NCBI GenBank assembly: GCA_014281115.1
Contig: JACONQ010000001.1
Coordinates: 1,674,001 to 1,738,000, forward strand
Reading direction: 5' to 3'
DNA: 64,000 nucleotides
From: Laburnicola sp. R22_1
Lineage: Eukaryota > Ascomycota > Dothideomycetes > Pleosporales > Didymosphaeriaceae
In this document: piece after piece, positions 1 to 11,190 of the stretch
Position numbering within the stretch: the stretch's first letter is position 1
How the letters are laid out: each line of letters starts with the position of its first letter
Notes under the pieces: model-generated
Seen by the model: only the letters and a program-made list of their open reading frames with translations
Database searches by the model: none
What the model was told of the DNA's origin: nothing
Translations under genes and position numbers: made by a program

Positions 1-686
1 CTCTTCTCCGTGACTCCGCTGGCAGCTCCGTCACTCTTGACGCTCTTAATGGAATTCTCGCGGCTATGGGCGCCGTCATGCGCTGTAACAACCTGAGGCG
101 CGAGGGCGGGGCCGGTGACAGGCAAGTCGTTGCTAGAGAAATGGACGTACTCCTCGATGTGAGGGTTGATGGCCGGCGAGCCAAGAGCAACCGGAATGGA
201 ACCTGGTATGGCAGGGAGAAGTGACGCGATAGTTCTGAAAAGAGGGTTTGTAGGTGTGTTCAATTTGCCGGTCGAGCTCGTGTCGGCCATTTGCTCGCCC
301 TCATTCTCTTCGATCGAAGCCGCAATAGAGCGGTTGCTGGAGGCGACATCCGAATCCTTGAGAGGTGAGCTGCGCTCCTGTAGCTTGAGCTGGGCGAGGC
401 GGTCTCCGAGGAGGCTGAAGCCACGGTTGCGAGCAGGTCGGTAGACGGACGGCGGAGGGGAGAATGTTTCGGGAGTGTTGATGGGCGGACTGGGGAGCAT
501 AGCAACATCGGCCTGCTCGTTCAGGTCCTCCTGGATTGGACCAAGAATGCGACCAACCTCCTCCAAGTCAGGCGGCGTGACATTGTCGGGGAAGACGGAG
601 GCATCTGTGCGGGGAGTGGGGTTGGGAACTGTCGGTGCGCCCGGGGTCGAGCCAAAGGACGTGACCTTTGTCGTCACGTTGGCCAT
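1..686 (-). CDS. Unrecognised Ser/Pro-rich protein, N-terminal part
   Basis: An open frame of 228 codons runs from an ATG at 684-686 to the left edge without a stop, so the gene continues outside the window. The product begins MANVTTKVTSFGSTPG. It is low in hydrophobic residues and rich in Ser, Pro and Thr, with a possible short helix near residues 95-105 (LLGDRLAQLKLQER). There are several SP/TP sites (PSPPINTPETFSPP) of the kind phosphorylated by proline-directed kinases. I see no domain, signal peptide or membrane segment in this part. The start is the first ATG in the frame and codon use looks like that of neighbouring genes. It is probably the disordered N-terminus of a larger regulatory protein. 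I do not recognise the family. Confidence 0.6.
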   Translation of the reverse strand, partial: MANVTTKVTSFGSTPGAPTVPNPTPRTDASVFPDNVTPPDLEEVGRILGPIQEDLNEQADVAMLPSPPINTPETFSPPPSVYRPARNRGFSLLGDRLAQLKLQERSSPLKDSDVASSNRSIAASIEENEGEQMADTSSTGKLNTPTNPLFRTIASLLPAIPGSIPVALGSPAINPHIEEYVHFSSNDLPVTGPALAPQVVTAHDGAHSRENSIKSVKSDGAASGVTEK

Positions 687-1079
687 GGTAGGTGCCGGCC
701 GCAAGTCTTAACGATGAGATAAAGTCGTTTTTGTCGGTGGGGTTTGAGTGCGGGCGCCGGTTGCGCGAAAGAATGTTAAGGTTTTGGGTTGGGTTGAGGA
801 GAGGCGGGCGAGGTCAGCGCAGGTTTGTATCTCTTGATCTCGCGCTGCCGCGTCGGCGCAGTGAAAGCCGCGCGCAACCGTCGCCAGTGCAGTCGGTACA
901 AGCAAACTCGTTATACAATGACGTAGAGCGATCGGATCTCGAGTGCATGCCGGAAACCAATGTGAAGATTGCCGTGTTGCTGTATCGCCGCTTGGGCGAA
1001 CATTGAAGGATTGTGCGGCGGCCCTCGTGCCTTCCTCCCCAAAGCTTCACATGATGTCTCTTCCCCCGCCCAGACTTTC
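687..1079. other. Intergenic spacer
   Basis: About 390 bp between the start of the leftmost gene and the stop codon of the PQ-loop gene, both on the minus strand. It should hold the promoter of the former and the 3' untranslated region of the latter. I see no TATA box or strong repeat. Confidence 0.5.
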
Positions 1080-2151
1080 TCAGGGACCCGATGCAAGCAC
1101 GAAATTACCCCGCGAGGTGACGCCTCGCTGCCGTACCATGTCGAGTTCCCCAGAAGGCGTCCTAAAGACGGATGTGCTTGAAGGGAACTCATGCAGCGCA
1201 ATGGCCTCCGTCACCGGCCCACTTGCCCGACCGCTGGTCCTCGCGCAAGTAGCAGACACCCTACCACCACCGAAATCATGCATGTCTCTCTCGCCTCGTT
1301 TGAACTTCTTTTGCAGCCAGGGAAGGAGGTTGTAATAACCTCCACACGCAAAGACACCGATCCACATGATAAGTTCTGTCCCGTAGATGACAAGGCCGAG
1401 AATATCAAGCTCCGGCTGAAAGACAACAGAGACGAGAGAGAACACGTCTCCAGCAGCATCAATGCCGACGAAGAGGAACGAGATGCCTCGAACAGTACGG
1501 TGCAGATAAATATCGAGATAATTCCGCAAAACGCCTGCGGCAAGCAATGCTGCCGAAAGAACTGCCATGACTGTGAGTGGCCACTGGAGCTGCCGGTCCT
1601 TTGCAATACGCAGGGCGATGATTAAAGCGGCTTGGATGCCACCCATGGTACAAGCAACTGGAATCACAAGCGCGAGTGAGCGAGGAGCCGACCATTTCTG
1701 GAACGATTGTTAGCCTGTCTAGGGCCATGCATGAACCTCTAGGTATGAAACAACACCTTCTCATAGTAGCAGCACTGAATCCAGGTTATCAGACTCAGCA
1801 AGGTCAATATTTGCGGTTGTATCTTCAAAGCAATGTTGTAGTCTCTGGCAATGTTGTATACGCCTAGAGGCACCCCTGCCCAGGCCCATAGCATCATCAT
1901 AGTAGGTTGAAGACCGATCGCATTGTGTCGGCGATGGTTGATCACTATCTGGGGAATCAGCTGCTCTCTCATCAGCTGAAGCTTCCCCACAGCTGCCAGG
2001 ACCGACATACCTGAACAGACCAGCAGACCTGTTGCGCATCAGCATTACGTGCTTATCCCCGTGTCCAAGTATTCAGACGTACAGCACCTATTGTTCCCAG
2101 CACGTTCGCTGCTACAGGGACCCGTCGTCCATTGTGCACGTGGTATCTCAT
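1080..2151 (-). CDS. PQ-loop repeat membrane protein
   Basis: Four exons give 302 residues: 2151-2083, 2028-2011, 1960-1757 and 1697-1080, with introns of 54, 50 and 59 bp, all GT..AG. The joins rebuild a continuous family sequence. Exon 1 ends in NVLGTIGA, the 18-bp exon 2 gives VCWSVQ, and exon 3 begins LIPQI, the first PQ motif (P32-Q33). Further hydrophobic segments follow near residues 47-65, 75-95, 105-127, 137-153, 167-190 and 195-215, fitting the seven-helix PQ-loop fold. The second PQ motif looks degenerate. Family members move amino acids or other small solutes across vacuolar, lysosomal or similar membranes; the substrate here is unknown. The tail after about residue 230 is hydrophilic. 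The ATG is the first after an in-frame TGA. It is divergent from ERV1. Confidence 0.85.
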
Positions 2152-2482
2152 GAGAGATCAGATGGATGAAGAAACAAGTTGGCCGTCTGCTTAGAAGCCT
2201 ACACGGAAAGACGGCCCAAAGGGCTGATTGGTCGATTCAAAGTGATTTTTACGCTTATCTACAGCTCCATGATTGCAACGATAACGGCTCTGTACATGGT
2301 CGATGTCAAGATAAAGTGACAGCGCTCTTTGCGTTCGCAGATCTGTCGCCCAAGCGACCGCCGAAGAGCACCGCGACAAGGATCCTACGCCACTAGTCCG
2401 ACTCGGATCAACGTCTCGCATTTCAAAGCACCGCAACTTCCAATTGCGCTCCACACTCGTTCGAATAGTGATCCCAGAAACA
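2152..2482. promoter_or_regulatory. Divergent promoter, PQ-loop gene / ERV1
   Basis: 331 bp between two outward-facing start codons must contain both promoters. I see no clear TATA box or other named element. Confidence 0.5.
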
Positions 2483-3076
2483 ATGGCGCCGGGTCCGGTG
2501 GAACAGACCGATAAGGAGCAGACGGAGACAAAGCCCCTCCCGAAGCTGTCCAAAGGCGTTGTTCTAGGTCCAGATGGCAAACCGTGAGTACCCGCTTCCC
2601 CGAATGCGCCTCGAGATATCATACATTCACTGACCTCAGGATCTGCGCTTAGCTGCCGCACCTGCACCGACGTATCCTCCCTCTTTGCCCTAACAAAAGG
2701 CACCAATAAAAAGGCCCCCACCCTTCCCAGCGACTGCCCCCCCGATGTCGCGGTCATCGGCCGCTCCTCATGGACGCTCCTCCACTCTATAACGGCGCAA
2801 TACCCTGAGAACCCGTCTCCAGTTCTGCAGTCCGAAACGCGCACCTTTATGCACACGTTTGCGAAGCTGTATCCGTGCTGGCATTGCGCGGGCGACTTCC
2901 AGGAGTGGATGAAGAATGGCAATGCGCCGCGGGTGAGCTCCCGAGAGGAGTTTGGGAGGTGGATGTGTGAGGCGCATAATGCGGTCAACGTGAAGCTGGG
3001 CAAAAAGGTGTTTGATTGTGGGAAATGGGAGGAAAGGTGGCGGACGGGGTGGAAGGATGGGAGGTGTGATTTCTAG
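2483..3076 (+). CDS. ERV1: FAD-linked sulfhydryl oxidase ERV1
   Basis: Two exons, 2483-2583 and 2653-3076, encode 174 residues; the 69-bp intron falls inside the proline codon just before the first cysteine pair. Known role of the family: in the mitochondrial intermembrane space it reoxidises Mia40 during disulfide-coupled import and passes electrons to cytochrome c or oxygen. Visible features are the N-terminal shuttle pair CRTC (35-38), the segment SSWTLLHSI of the FAD-binding helix (72-80), the redox-active pair YPCWHC (Cys109, Cys112) beside the flavin, and EAHNAVNVKLGK with Cys139 and Cys156 as the structural disulfide. The ATG context CAGAAACAATGG is good. Length is typical. All cysteines expected of the family are present, so the enzyme should be active. 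Confidence 0.95.
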
Positions 3077-3472
3077 GATGGAGACGGGTGTATGATATCT
3101 GAGCGTGGAAGAGATGTTGCATAGCGCGGATGCGCAATGGGTATACACGGGCATTGGGCGGCGTTAGGATACCATCTCAGCTCTGGCGGAAGAGCATCGA
3201 ATCAAGACTGTATTATATCTAGGCAGGTATGGCAATACTCACATGCAGCACATGTTCATCACGAACAAAAGTCCCGCGCGGGGACCCGAAAGATCGCTCC
3301 AGATAATCGCATGTCCTTACGAAATCCGCACCAACATTCAGAGCCAAGACCCTCAGTCTAACCTCACGAACCACATTCACATGCATTGCGTCGACACTCT
3401 TCCTACCCCCCGCTCCCCTCCTCTCCACAATGGCACCGCACCTTCCTCCAACCCTCGATACCACCTACCGCT
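3077..3472. other. Intergenic spacer
   Basis: About 400 bp between ERV1 and the next plus-strand locus. It is C-rich near the right end, as in fungal leader regions. I see no gene in it. Confidence 0.5.
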
Positions 3473-4378
3473 ATGGTAGCCCAAGAAGCTACGCAGTCAA
3501 CCCTCGGATATACCCCACCCACACAAACCCAACAATATGCTGCAACCACCACCCCATGGGGCCTCTGGCGCCTCGGTGAATCACCCGCCATAAGCATCAT
3601 TATCCTCCTCACCGCCGCCAGCGCCGTCCTCGCCATGACCATCCTCTTTACCGTCCGAGCTCGCATCTTCAAGAGCTGGGCCGCAAAGCACGAAGCTGCC
3701 CTCCTTCGCGAGGCTCAGGCTCAAGCCAACAGCACCGCGGACGCGCCCCACAGCCCTACGGTATCCAGCAGCAGCGCATGTTCCGGGTTGACAGGGACTT
3801 TTCCAACAAGGGATGGGAGCACTGGGTGAATAATGATGTCGTTTCGGAACCCCAGGAGGATGCTGAATCTACGCTGCCGCTGTAAAACCCGAGCGCGGGC
3901 GGTTCCAGCGAAGGAGGGGGCAGTAGATGAGGGAGCTCTGCATCTGTATCTGCATCTGCGTCTGCGACCGTGTCTTCGTCTCCCAGCTCAATTAACCAAA
4001 TCACTCCCACGCGTCCCAGCCACTTCCGCTCTGCCCCCTCTACAACTAGGCTCCCGTTCTACACTCCAACACCGCACCTCTGGGTTCCGATTACAGCACC
4101 TCTCCGGATATACAATCCGCTGTACTTTCGGCCTTGGGATATGAGGGAACCTCGAATTTGGGGGAGCTACCATCGGGAGAGGCTGAACCTTGTGCGGGCT
4201 ACCGTGCCTACGGAGTGGCCAGGACGTTCTCGAAAGACTATCCGCGATGCATGACAGAGTCTGGGGCGTGATGAGGAGGCGCAGTCGAGCGACAGGGAGG
4301 AGACTACTCCTGTTGAACCTGTAGCCCGAGATGCAGAGGTTAAGAATTGGGTTGCGGAAGAGGTGTAGTACATCTCTA
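3473..4378 (+). pseudogene. Single-pass membrane protein locus with a broken or mis-spliced frame
   Basis: The first frame opens at ATG 3473 and gives 118 residues to a stop at 3827-3829, with one clear membrane helix at about residues 40-62 (ISIIILLTAASAVLAMTILF) followed by a basic KSWAAKHEAALLRE stretch. Coding-like sequence continues in other frames. From about 3700 to 3886 a second frame reads PYGIQQQRMFRVDRDFSNKG and ends in ESTLPL. From about 4051 a third reads SDYSTSPDIQSAVLSALGYE. From about 4258 a fourth reads EEAQSSDREETTPVEPVARD and ends WVAEEV-stop at 4376-4378. Either introns with weak sites join these pieces (an AG stands exactly before 4051), or the gene carries indels. I cannot settle which. 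The function is unknown. Confidence 0.45.
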
Positions 4379-4894
4379 AATATCAGAAAGGAAGACGTGC
4401 GCGTGGGAGGGCTTGGGCATGACTGTTATTACGAGGTACCGAAGGCAGGAGCGACATAACCGAGAACCCCTCCACATTCAAAGATACCTCTGAGATGAAT
4501 TTGTATTCACCATGATGATAAGCAAATGTTTATATTTCTCGACACATGACACCAGCATACCGTCACCGAGTCACACCGAGTCACATGACGCAGCAAGGCA
4601 ATTGTCACGAACCTATCGTCTGCCGTTGTAGGTGTAGGTTCAGTTTGAATGCGGGTAACAAAACGGGGTACTTTATTTCCACCCACCGCTCCTACCACTA
4701 TCCAGACGCGCTGTACTCTGGAATTCAAGAAGATGCCGTGCCCATATCCTCATTAGTCGCAAATGAGCCCAGGCCAGCTCGTCACTCAGATGGCCGCAAA
4801 TACGTCATAACCATAAAATCGCCCATCTACCCAAGCGCCCACATATGCGTGAAGCCAAGCGCGGCGTTGCCGTTGTAGCAGGATTGACGAAGGT
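4379..4894. other. Convergent intergenic spacer
   Basis: About 500 bp lies between the plus-strand locus above and the MAP kinase stop codon. It should be made of two 3' untranslated regions. I see nothing else in it. Confidence 0.5.
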
Positions 4895-6174
<1,280 letters not shown>

Positions 6175-8941
6175 TGCGGCGACTGACGGGGGGATTTGCG
6201 CGTGTGCGCGAGAGGAGGTTCGAGACTAAGCTGATGCTTGCTTGCTCTTTGAACTTTCCGACGCTCGTGGAGGTAGAGTGCGAGGCGGCGGGGCTTCTAA
6301 GAAGGTTCTCGTCAGTGACTATTCTATTGTTGGCGAGGAACAAGGGCTGGCGCAGCACAATCGTCGCGACTATTGTTGGCGCACGAAGAAAGAAGGCGCG
6401 ACCCCGCCAATCGTTTGCTTTCCGACGCTCGGGCCCCACTTTCCGTTGCTCTCTCGACGAAAGACAGGGCACGCAGCGACACAGAAGCACGCGAATCGCA
6501 CCACGCACGCGATGTATACAATTCACCGTCCGCGCCCTGGCCGCGCCTATCGTCTGAACTAAGAAGGGATGCACATACTGCTTCGAAATCGCCGCAGCGC
6601 CGGATTGTCTGCCTTGCGGGGGCGCGATGGAGCCCAGCGACTGCTTCTCGTGCGGTGCCGTGTGTTTGTCTGCGCAAAGGCTTTGGTGTCGGGGAAACAG
6701 AGTCTCTGCCCGTCGATGGTGCCGGACAGAGGGCCGGGTCGGGTGGGTTAGCACGCGGCGTGGCGTGCGCGTGGAGGAGGAAGAGAGGGGTGAGGGTGAA
6801 AGTAGCGGGGCGGCGGGGAGGGATGGATTCACGGAGGAGCCTGTCAGGGTCGGCGTGAGCTGTGCGCCAAGTCAGCCCTGTCGACGTGCACCGTAGTGGC
6901 AATGGCAGACGGGAGCGAGGGCGTACAGACGTGGCAGCGTACAGTGCAGGGCCGGATAGGACAGACAGCGCGCGCTGGCAGGACACGGCGGCGTCGCCAG
7001 CGAGAGGCAGCTATCGCGTGGGGCGGGAGGTGAGTAGATGCAGCAGCGGTGGCGCCGTGGTGGGATGGCGGGGCGCTCTGCAGCTCGATCCTGAAGCGGC
7101 TCGCAAAGACGCAGGTGCAGGTGCAGGTGCAGGTGGCAGGCTCGCAACACAGTCGGGATGTGGTAGGGTTGAGACGCAGGGAGCAGTTATATCTCCAGCC
7201 GGTGCCTGCGATGGACGAGATGCAGCATGGCCCTTCGCTAGCCCACATCGAAGGCTTGCAAGCTGCACGAGCGACAGAGCCTAGAGGGCCCCGTCTCGCC
7301 GCTGGGGACTGTGCTCCCCCTCTGATGCCGCCGCTGCGCCGCCCATTGGCTGCCGCCGCCGTGCCTGTCTCAGCTCGCCATCGTCGCTCCTGCTTCATCA
7401 AAAAACTGCGCCGGGGGCAGCTTCCCTCTCTACTGTACGTGCATCGCGACTGCCCATGTCTGTCTCGCTACACCTCCCCACATCGTTTTTGCATCACCTC
7501 GCCCACTCCACTCACAGATCGACTTGCTCACGCCACGCAGACGCCCTCGGAGCCCTCCCATCGCCATCCTGCACCCGCCATCAGGCTGTACGTCCGGGCC
7601 AGGCTCCGTAGGGCAGCATCTGAAACCTCGCTCGCGTTTCCGCGAACTGCATCCTGCAGGGGCTAAGTTGCATCTCTGCGCCAGCACGTATCAGGCCGCC
7701 ATATCCACGCGGCTGTATAGAAGCCCGAGACCCTCGGATACGGCGCCTCCATCTCTTCTCCTCCCAGCCAACGACACCCAGCCGCCGCCGCCTTCTCAGC
7801 AGCCCGACCAAGTGGAAGATGACAATCTTCTGCCTCCGCCGCATTCACGCATGCCATTCCGCTATCTATCGTTGAAAGCCGATTTCTGATATCGAACGAA
7901 CCCAGACCTCCACGAACTGTTTCATGTGTCGGTCGAACTATCACCCCTAGCGCTTCTGGACTGGGCCCATTCATCAAGATTCAATAGCTTCCACGCTGAC
8001 TTTGCTCTTGGGCCAGTCAGCTCTACAGCCTTGACGTCCTTGCTAACGCTTTGTCCGGATTTGCTCATCTTGATACCGATCCAAGTCCAGAGCACCAACG
8101 CTTGACAAACTCTATATCATCCATCCATCCAAAATTATCCGATCTCAACCTCTCTACCATGGCATGGCAAAAAGGAGGAATGTATGAACAAAGATGATTG
8201 ACCATCTGGCCGATGACCGGACCCGTCAGGCTGGATCTTCCAGTTATACATACTTGCCCGTGGCCGTGTGTTACGCACGGGTACAGTAACATGGACACCT
8301 CATGTCGTTGGATGGCTACCTACCACAGGCTCAGGTCGTGGATCCGCGAACCCAGCACTTGGGTCGAGCGAGTAACAATACGAGTAACAATACCTGCAGG
8401 GTCCCGAGCATCTCGAATCTACCTCTAGAACACAATTCCCGGCGCTGCTGTCTGTACAAGTCATACGTGCCACTCCGGCTGTCTCTCACAACGTTGCGCA
8501 TCCCTTTTGTCCTTCCTTCGGTGTGCTTTCTCTCGTTTGCCACCGGAAACTCTTCGAGACCTCACGCCACTGTGCTCCAAGCACAGGTAGCAAGGTACTG
8601 CAACTCCAGGAATCGCGTGTTCGCAATCGAGGCTCTAGAAGTGTTGGCCTTCAATTGCACCCCGCCTCGTCCCCACCAACTGACGAGCTCACATGTACGA
8701 GGGTGAACTGTTGAGAACGAATGACATGTTGTTCATCAGAAAAGTGAAAACGCTATCACAGTACACCAGCCTACACTTGGCCCGAAATTCATACACTCTC
8801 ACGCCCATCCATGCAGACATAACAGTTCGTTCCGACGCGCTTATGCTGCACTCCCCGCATCGTATCATTATCTCCCATGCAGCGCTTCCATCGATACTCC
8901 ATAATCCCCTACCTATGGAACCTCTTTATTAACCCGGCTAG
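6175..8941. other. Long gene-free region upstream of the MAP kinase
   Basis: About 2.8 kb without a supportable gene. The left part is the MAP kinase promoter and leader. Open frames here are Arg/Pro/Ala-rich, differ on both strands, and look like chance frames in GC-rich DNA. A short microsatellite, four copies of GCAGGT, sits at 7111-7134. The segment near 7380-7900 is C/T-rich, like a fungal leader, but leads to no convincing start codon. Confidence 0.5.
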
Positions 8942-9235
8942 TCACGGCGGCGACGGCGATGGCCCCTTGGGCGGATATTGATGTCCAGATTTCTCGATTC
9001 TGGGCGTACAGACGCACCTGTGATATCATTGAGTCAGCAACGACCTTGGACATGTGGAGTTGGGGTTTATGTACCAATTGTCCTGGGGGACGTTGTCCAT
9101 GACACCTGGAATATGATTACCACATCCCCACCAGGTGGTCTTGTCTATGATATATGTCAGCTTGGAAACGCTCGACAAGCATGATGCAGGATAGATGCAC
9201 TTACGGCAGGTCTCGCATGTTGATTTCCGGCACAT
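8942..9235 (-). CDS. Small CxxC putative zinc-binding protein, three exons
   Basis: Three short exons (9235-9205, 9144-9075, 9017-8942; introns of 60 and 57 bp, donors GTAAGT and GTACAT, acceptors ATAG and ACAG) join to 58 residues. The product starts MCRKSTCETCHKTTWWGCGN and has Cys at 2, 7, 10, 18, 35 and 37 and His21 in the motif WWGCGNHIPGVMDNVP. The tail contains HQYPPKG. The layout CxxC, CGNH and CxC recalls a family of tiny conserved fungal proteins with a GCGNHIPSVMD-type motif and no known function. I recall this family from memory and have not checked it. A zinc-binding role is inferred from the cysteine spacing. All three joins keep the frame, and each exon is too short to stand out as an open frame, so the gene is easily missed. 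It stands alone, more than 1.9 kb from any other gene. Confidence 0.8.
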
Positions 9236-11190
9236 GATTCCAGAGAAGTTTGATATAAGCGTGTAGTCTTGGCGCTCACGTGTACAATCCAATGATGTGA
9301 ACGTCTCCCAGGGTATGGTTCTCACAACAGGAGGTAAATAAGTGAATCAATGTGGTTCGAAACGTAAAGGCTCAGGGGCATCCGACTTGTTATATATGCA
9401 CCAGACAGGTTTACCACGGGAGATTGGAAATGCACAGGATCCAGGATTCGATGGTCCGCCTCTACCTCGCCGAAGTTCAGGTCGCCGATTCGGGCGACTC
9501 GCTACTCTGAGTGGCCCGCTATGACCACCACGCGGTCGTCATGCGAACAGGCGGCCACTCCCGAGTGGCAAGGCATTTCGTAGCGCGTGGTGTGGGCGGG
9601 CTTGGGGAATTTTTGTGGGTAGGTTCGGCATGGTGCTAAGGAGAGGGAGGGTCGCCGATGGTGGGGCGTTGGGAGAGGCCGCGTGTGGGATCATGTATCG
9701 TGATATGTGATGTAGGAGGCGAGTTGTTGAAGCTTGGTATGCGGCGTTGTTTGAGCGGATTTGAGAAGGTGGGCGGGCGGGTAGTTGGGTGAGGTGGATG
9801 TGCTTGTGATGCTGGCTGGCTGGCTGAACTAGCTAGCTTCAGCAAGCAAATATGTATAAAGTTGCAGTCCACTGGCTTACCCACGATGGCGTGTATCGTC
9901 GTAGGTGCCGAGTGGATCTCTCTGATTCCCATAGAAGCTTCCATCCAGAACTACAGTATGCAGGGAGAGGTGTTTGCTTCTCTCGCGCCAGCATATCTGC
10001 ATTGAAGTGGGGTCGAGCATGTATGTTCCCCACGTTGAAGTCGCCGACATACATACACTAGTGTATTCGTGCACTAAATTCTCCGAGTGGAGGTCTCTTT
10101 CCCGCAGCGGAGCGGGACATCTCACATACGCATATGGTACATACTTATACTATCTCTTTCGTGTGGTATAGTGCTTGGACGGAAGTCTGGTTACTATGCG
10201 TTACACTAGGGTGAGCAATATAATGGCTTAATATGCGTGGTGTCTAATTTCATTGTTGTACATGTTCAACCCATATTCATTTTTAAACTATGGGTGTCAT
10301 GGTCATCTTTGCTTCACTATAGAATTCCCATAGCAGGATGGCTCTGTTCTATTAGTTATATCATATGTGTTGTTAAATTATCTACCTAGGGGTAGAACGA
10401 CAAAGGCTTTCATCTCAAATAACATGACAAAAAAAGCAGAGCCCCCTGCTTAGTAATCAAAAAGATCGTGAAAAAGGATATCATAATTATAAAACTGTTG
10501 ACGACGAAATCATCGTTATTTTGTGTATATTTTGTTTATATTTTGTTACTACCACTGTGTGCTAGGTACTAGGTTATAGTGCCTCCTGTTTTACTCCTCT
10601 CTGTGTATGGTGCGGACTCGACCTTGGTTAGAATCTCCACACGACGAAGATCTTCAATATCGTATAAAACTAAACCCTCTGTCGTCCTGCCACATGAACA
10701 TGCAGTACAAAAACGAAACACGAAGAAATTCCATCGTCATCTCTAAGGTGCGGCGATTGTTCTTCCAGATTGCCTCGAGATAGGAGAGTAGTTGGTGAAG
10801 AGCACCGACCCCGGCTCTATGCGCGTAGACATGTTGAATGCAGCGATGACGAGGGTTGCGTAAAGAGGGAAAAGAGCTTACGCTAGCCAGTGGGTTATAT
10901 AGCCATAGGATAGGATAAAAGTCTGAGTACAGCCGGGCTTCGTATTGCCCATGCTGGGGCAACACGGTATTCAGACTATTGTCCTAGCACTGTACGTGGT
11001 GGTCGATAACTTGACAGATATGAGCAGTTAAATCTGAACTCCGTTCCTACAATCATCTAGCATCTAATCGCTCGAAATGCCACCAGAAAGTGAACACTTT
11101 TGATGCATGCCTGAACGCCGCTCATTCCCAGTCGTACGATACCTGCATGGACCTCGCCGACTTGCACCAGCCCATCCTTCTACCTGAAGA
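9236..11190. other. Gene-poor, partly AT-rich region
   Basis: About 2 kb downstream of DBP3. The part from about 10200 to 10620 is visibly richer in A and T than its surroundings and carries a dispersed repeat copy, as expected for a decayed mobile-element remnant. I see no supportable gene; a 29-codon frame at 10832-10743 is discussed among the findings. Confidence 0.5.
10382..10454 (+). repeat. Dispersed repeat, copy 1, with hairpin
   Basis: This 73-bp segment is about 85 percent identical by eye to 59288-59359, in the same orientation, and most differences are transitions. It ends in a perfect 6-bp stem with a 6-base loop (AAGCAG 10434-10439, loop AGCCCC, CTGCTT 10446-10451) followed by AGT. 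The flanks are AT-rich in both places. It is most likely part of an old transposon or LTR fragment. I do not recognise the family. Confidence 0.65.

Noticed and set aside
2191..3003. 270-codon minus-strand frame opposite ERV1
   Set aside because: It is antisense to the well-supported ERV1 exons and has no motif of its own.
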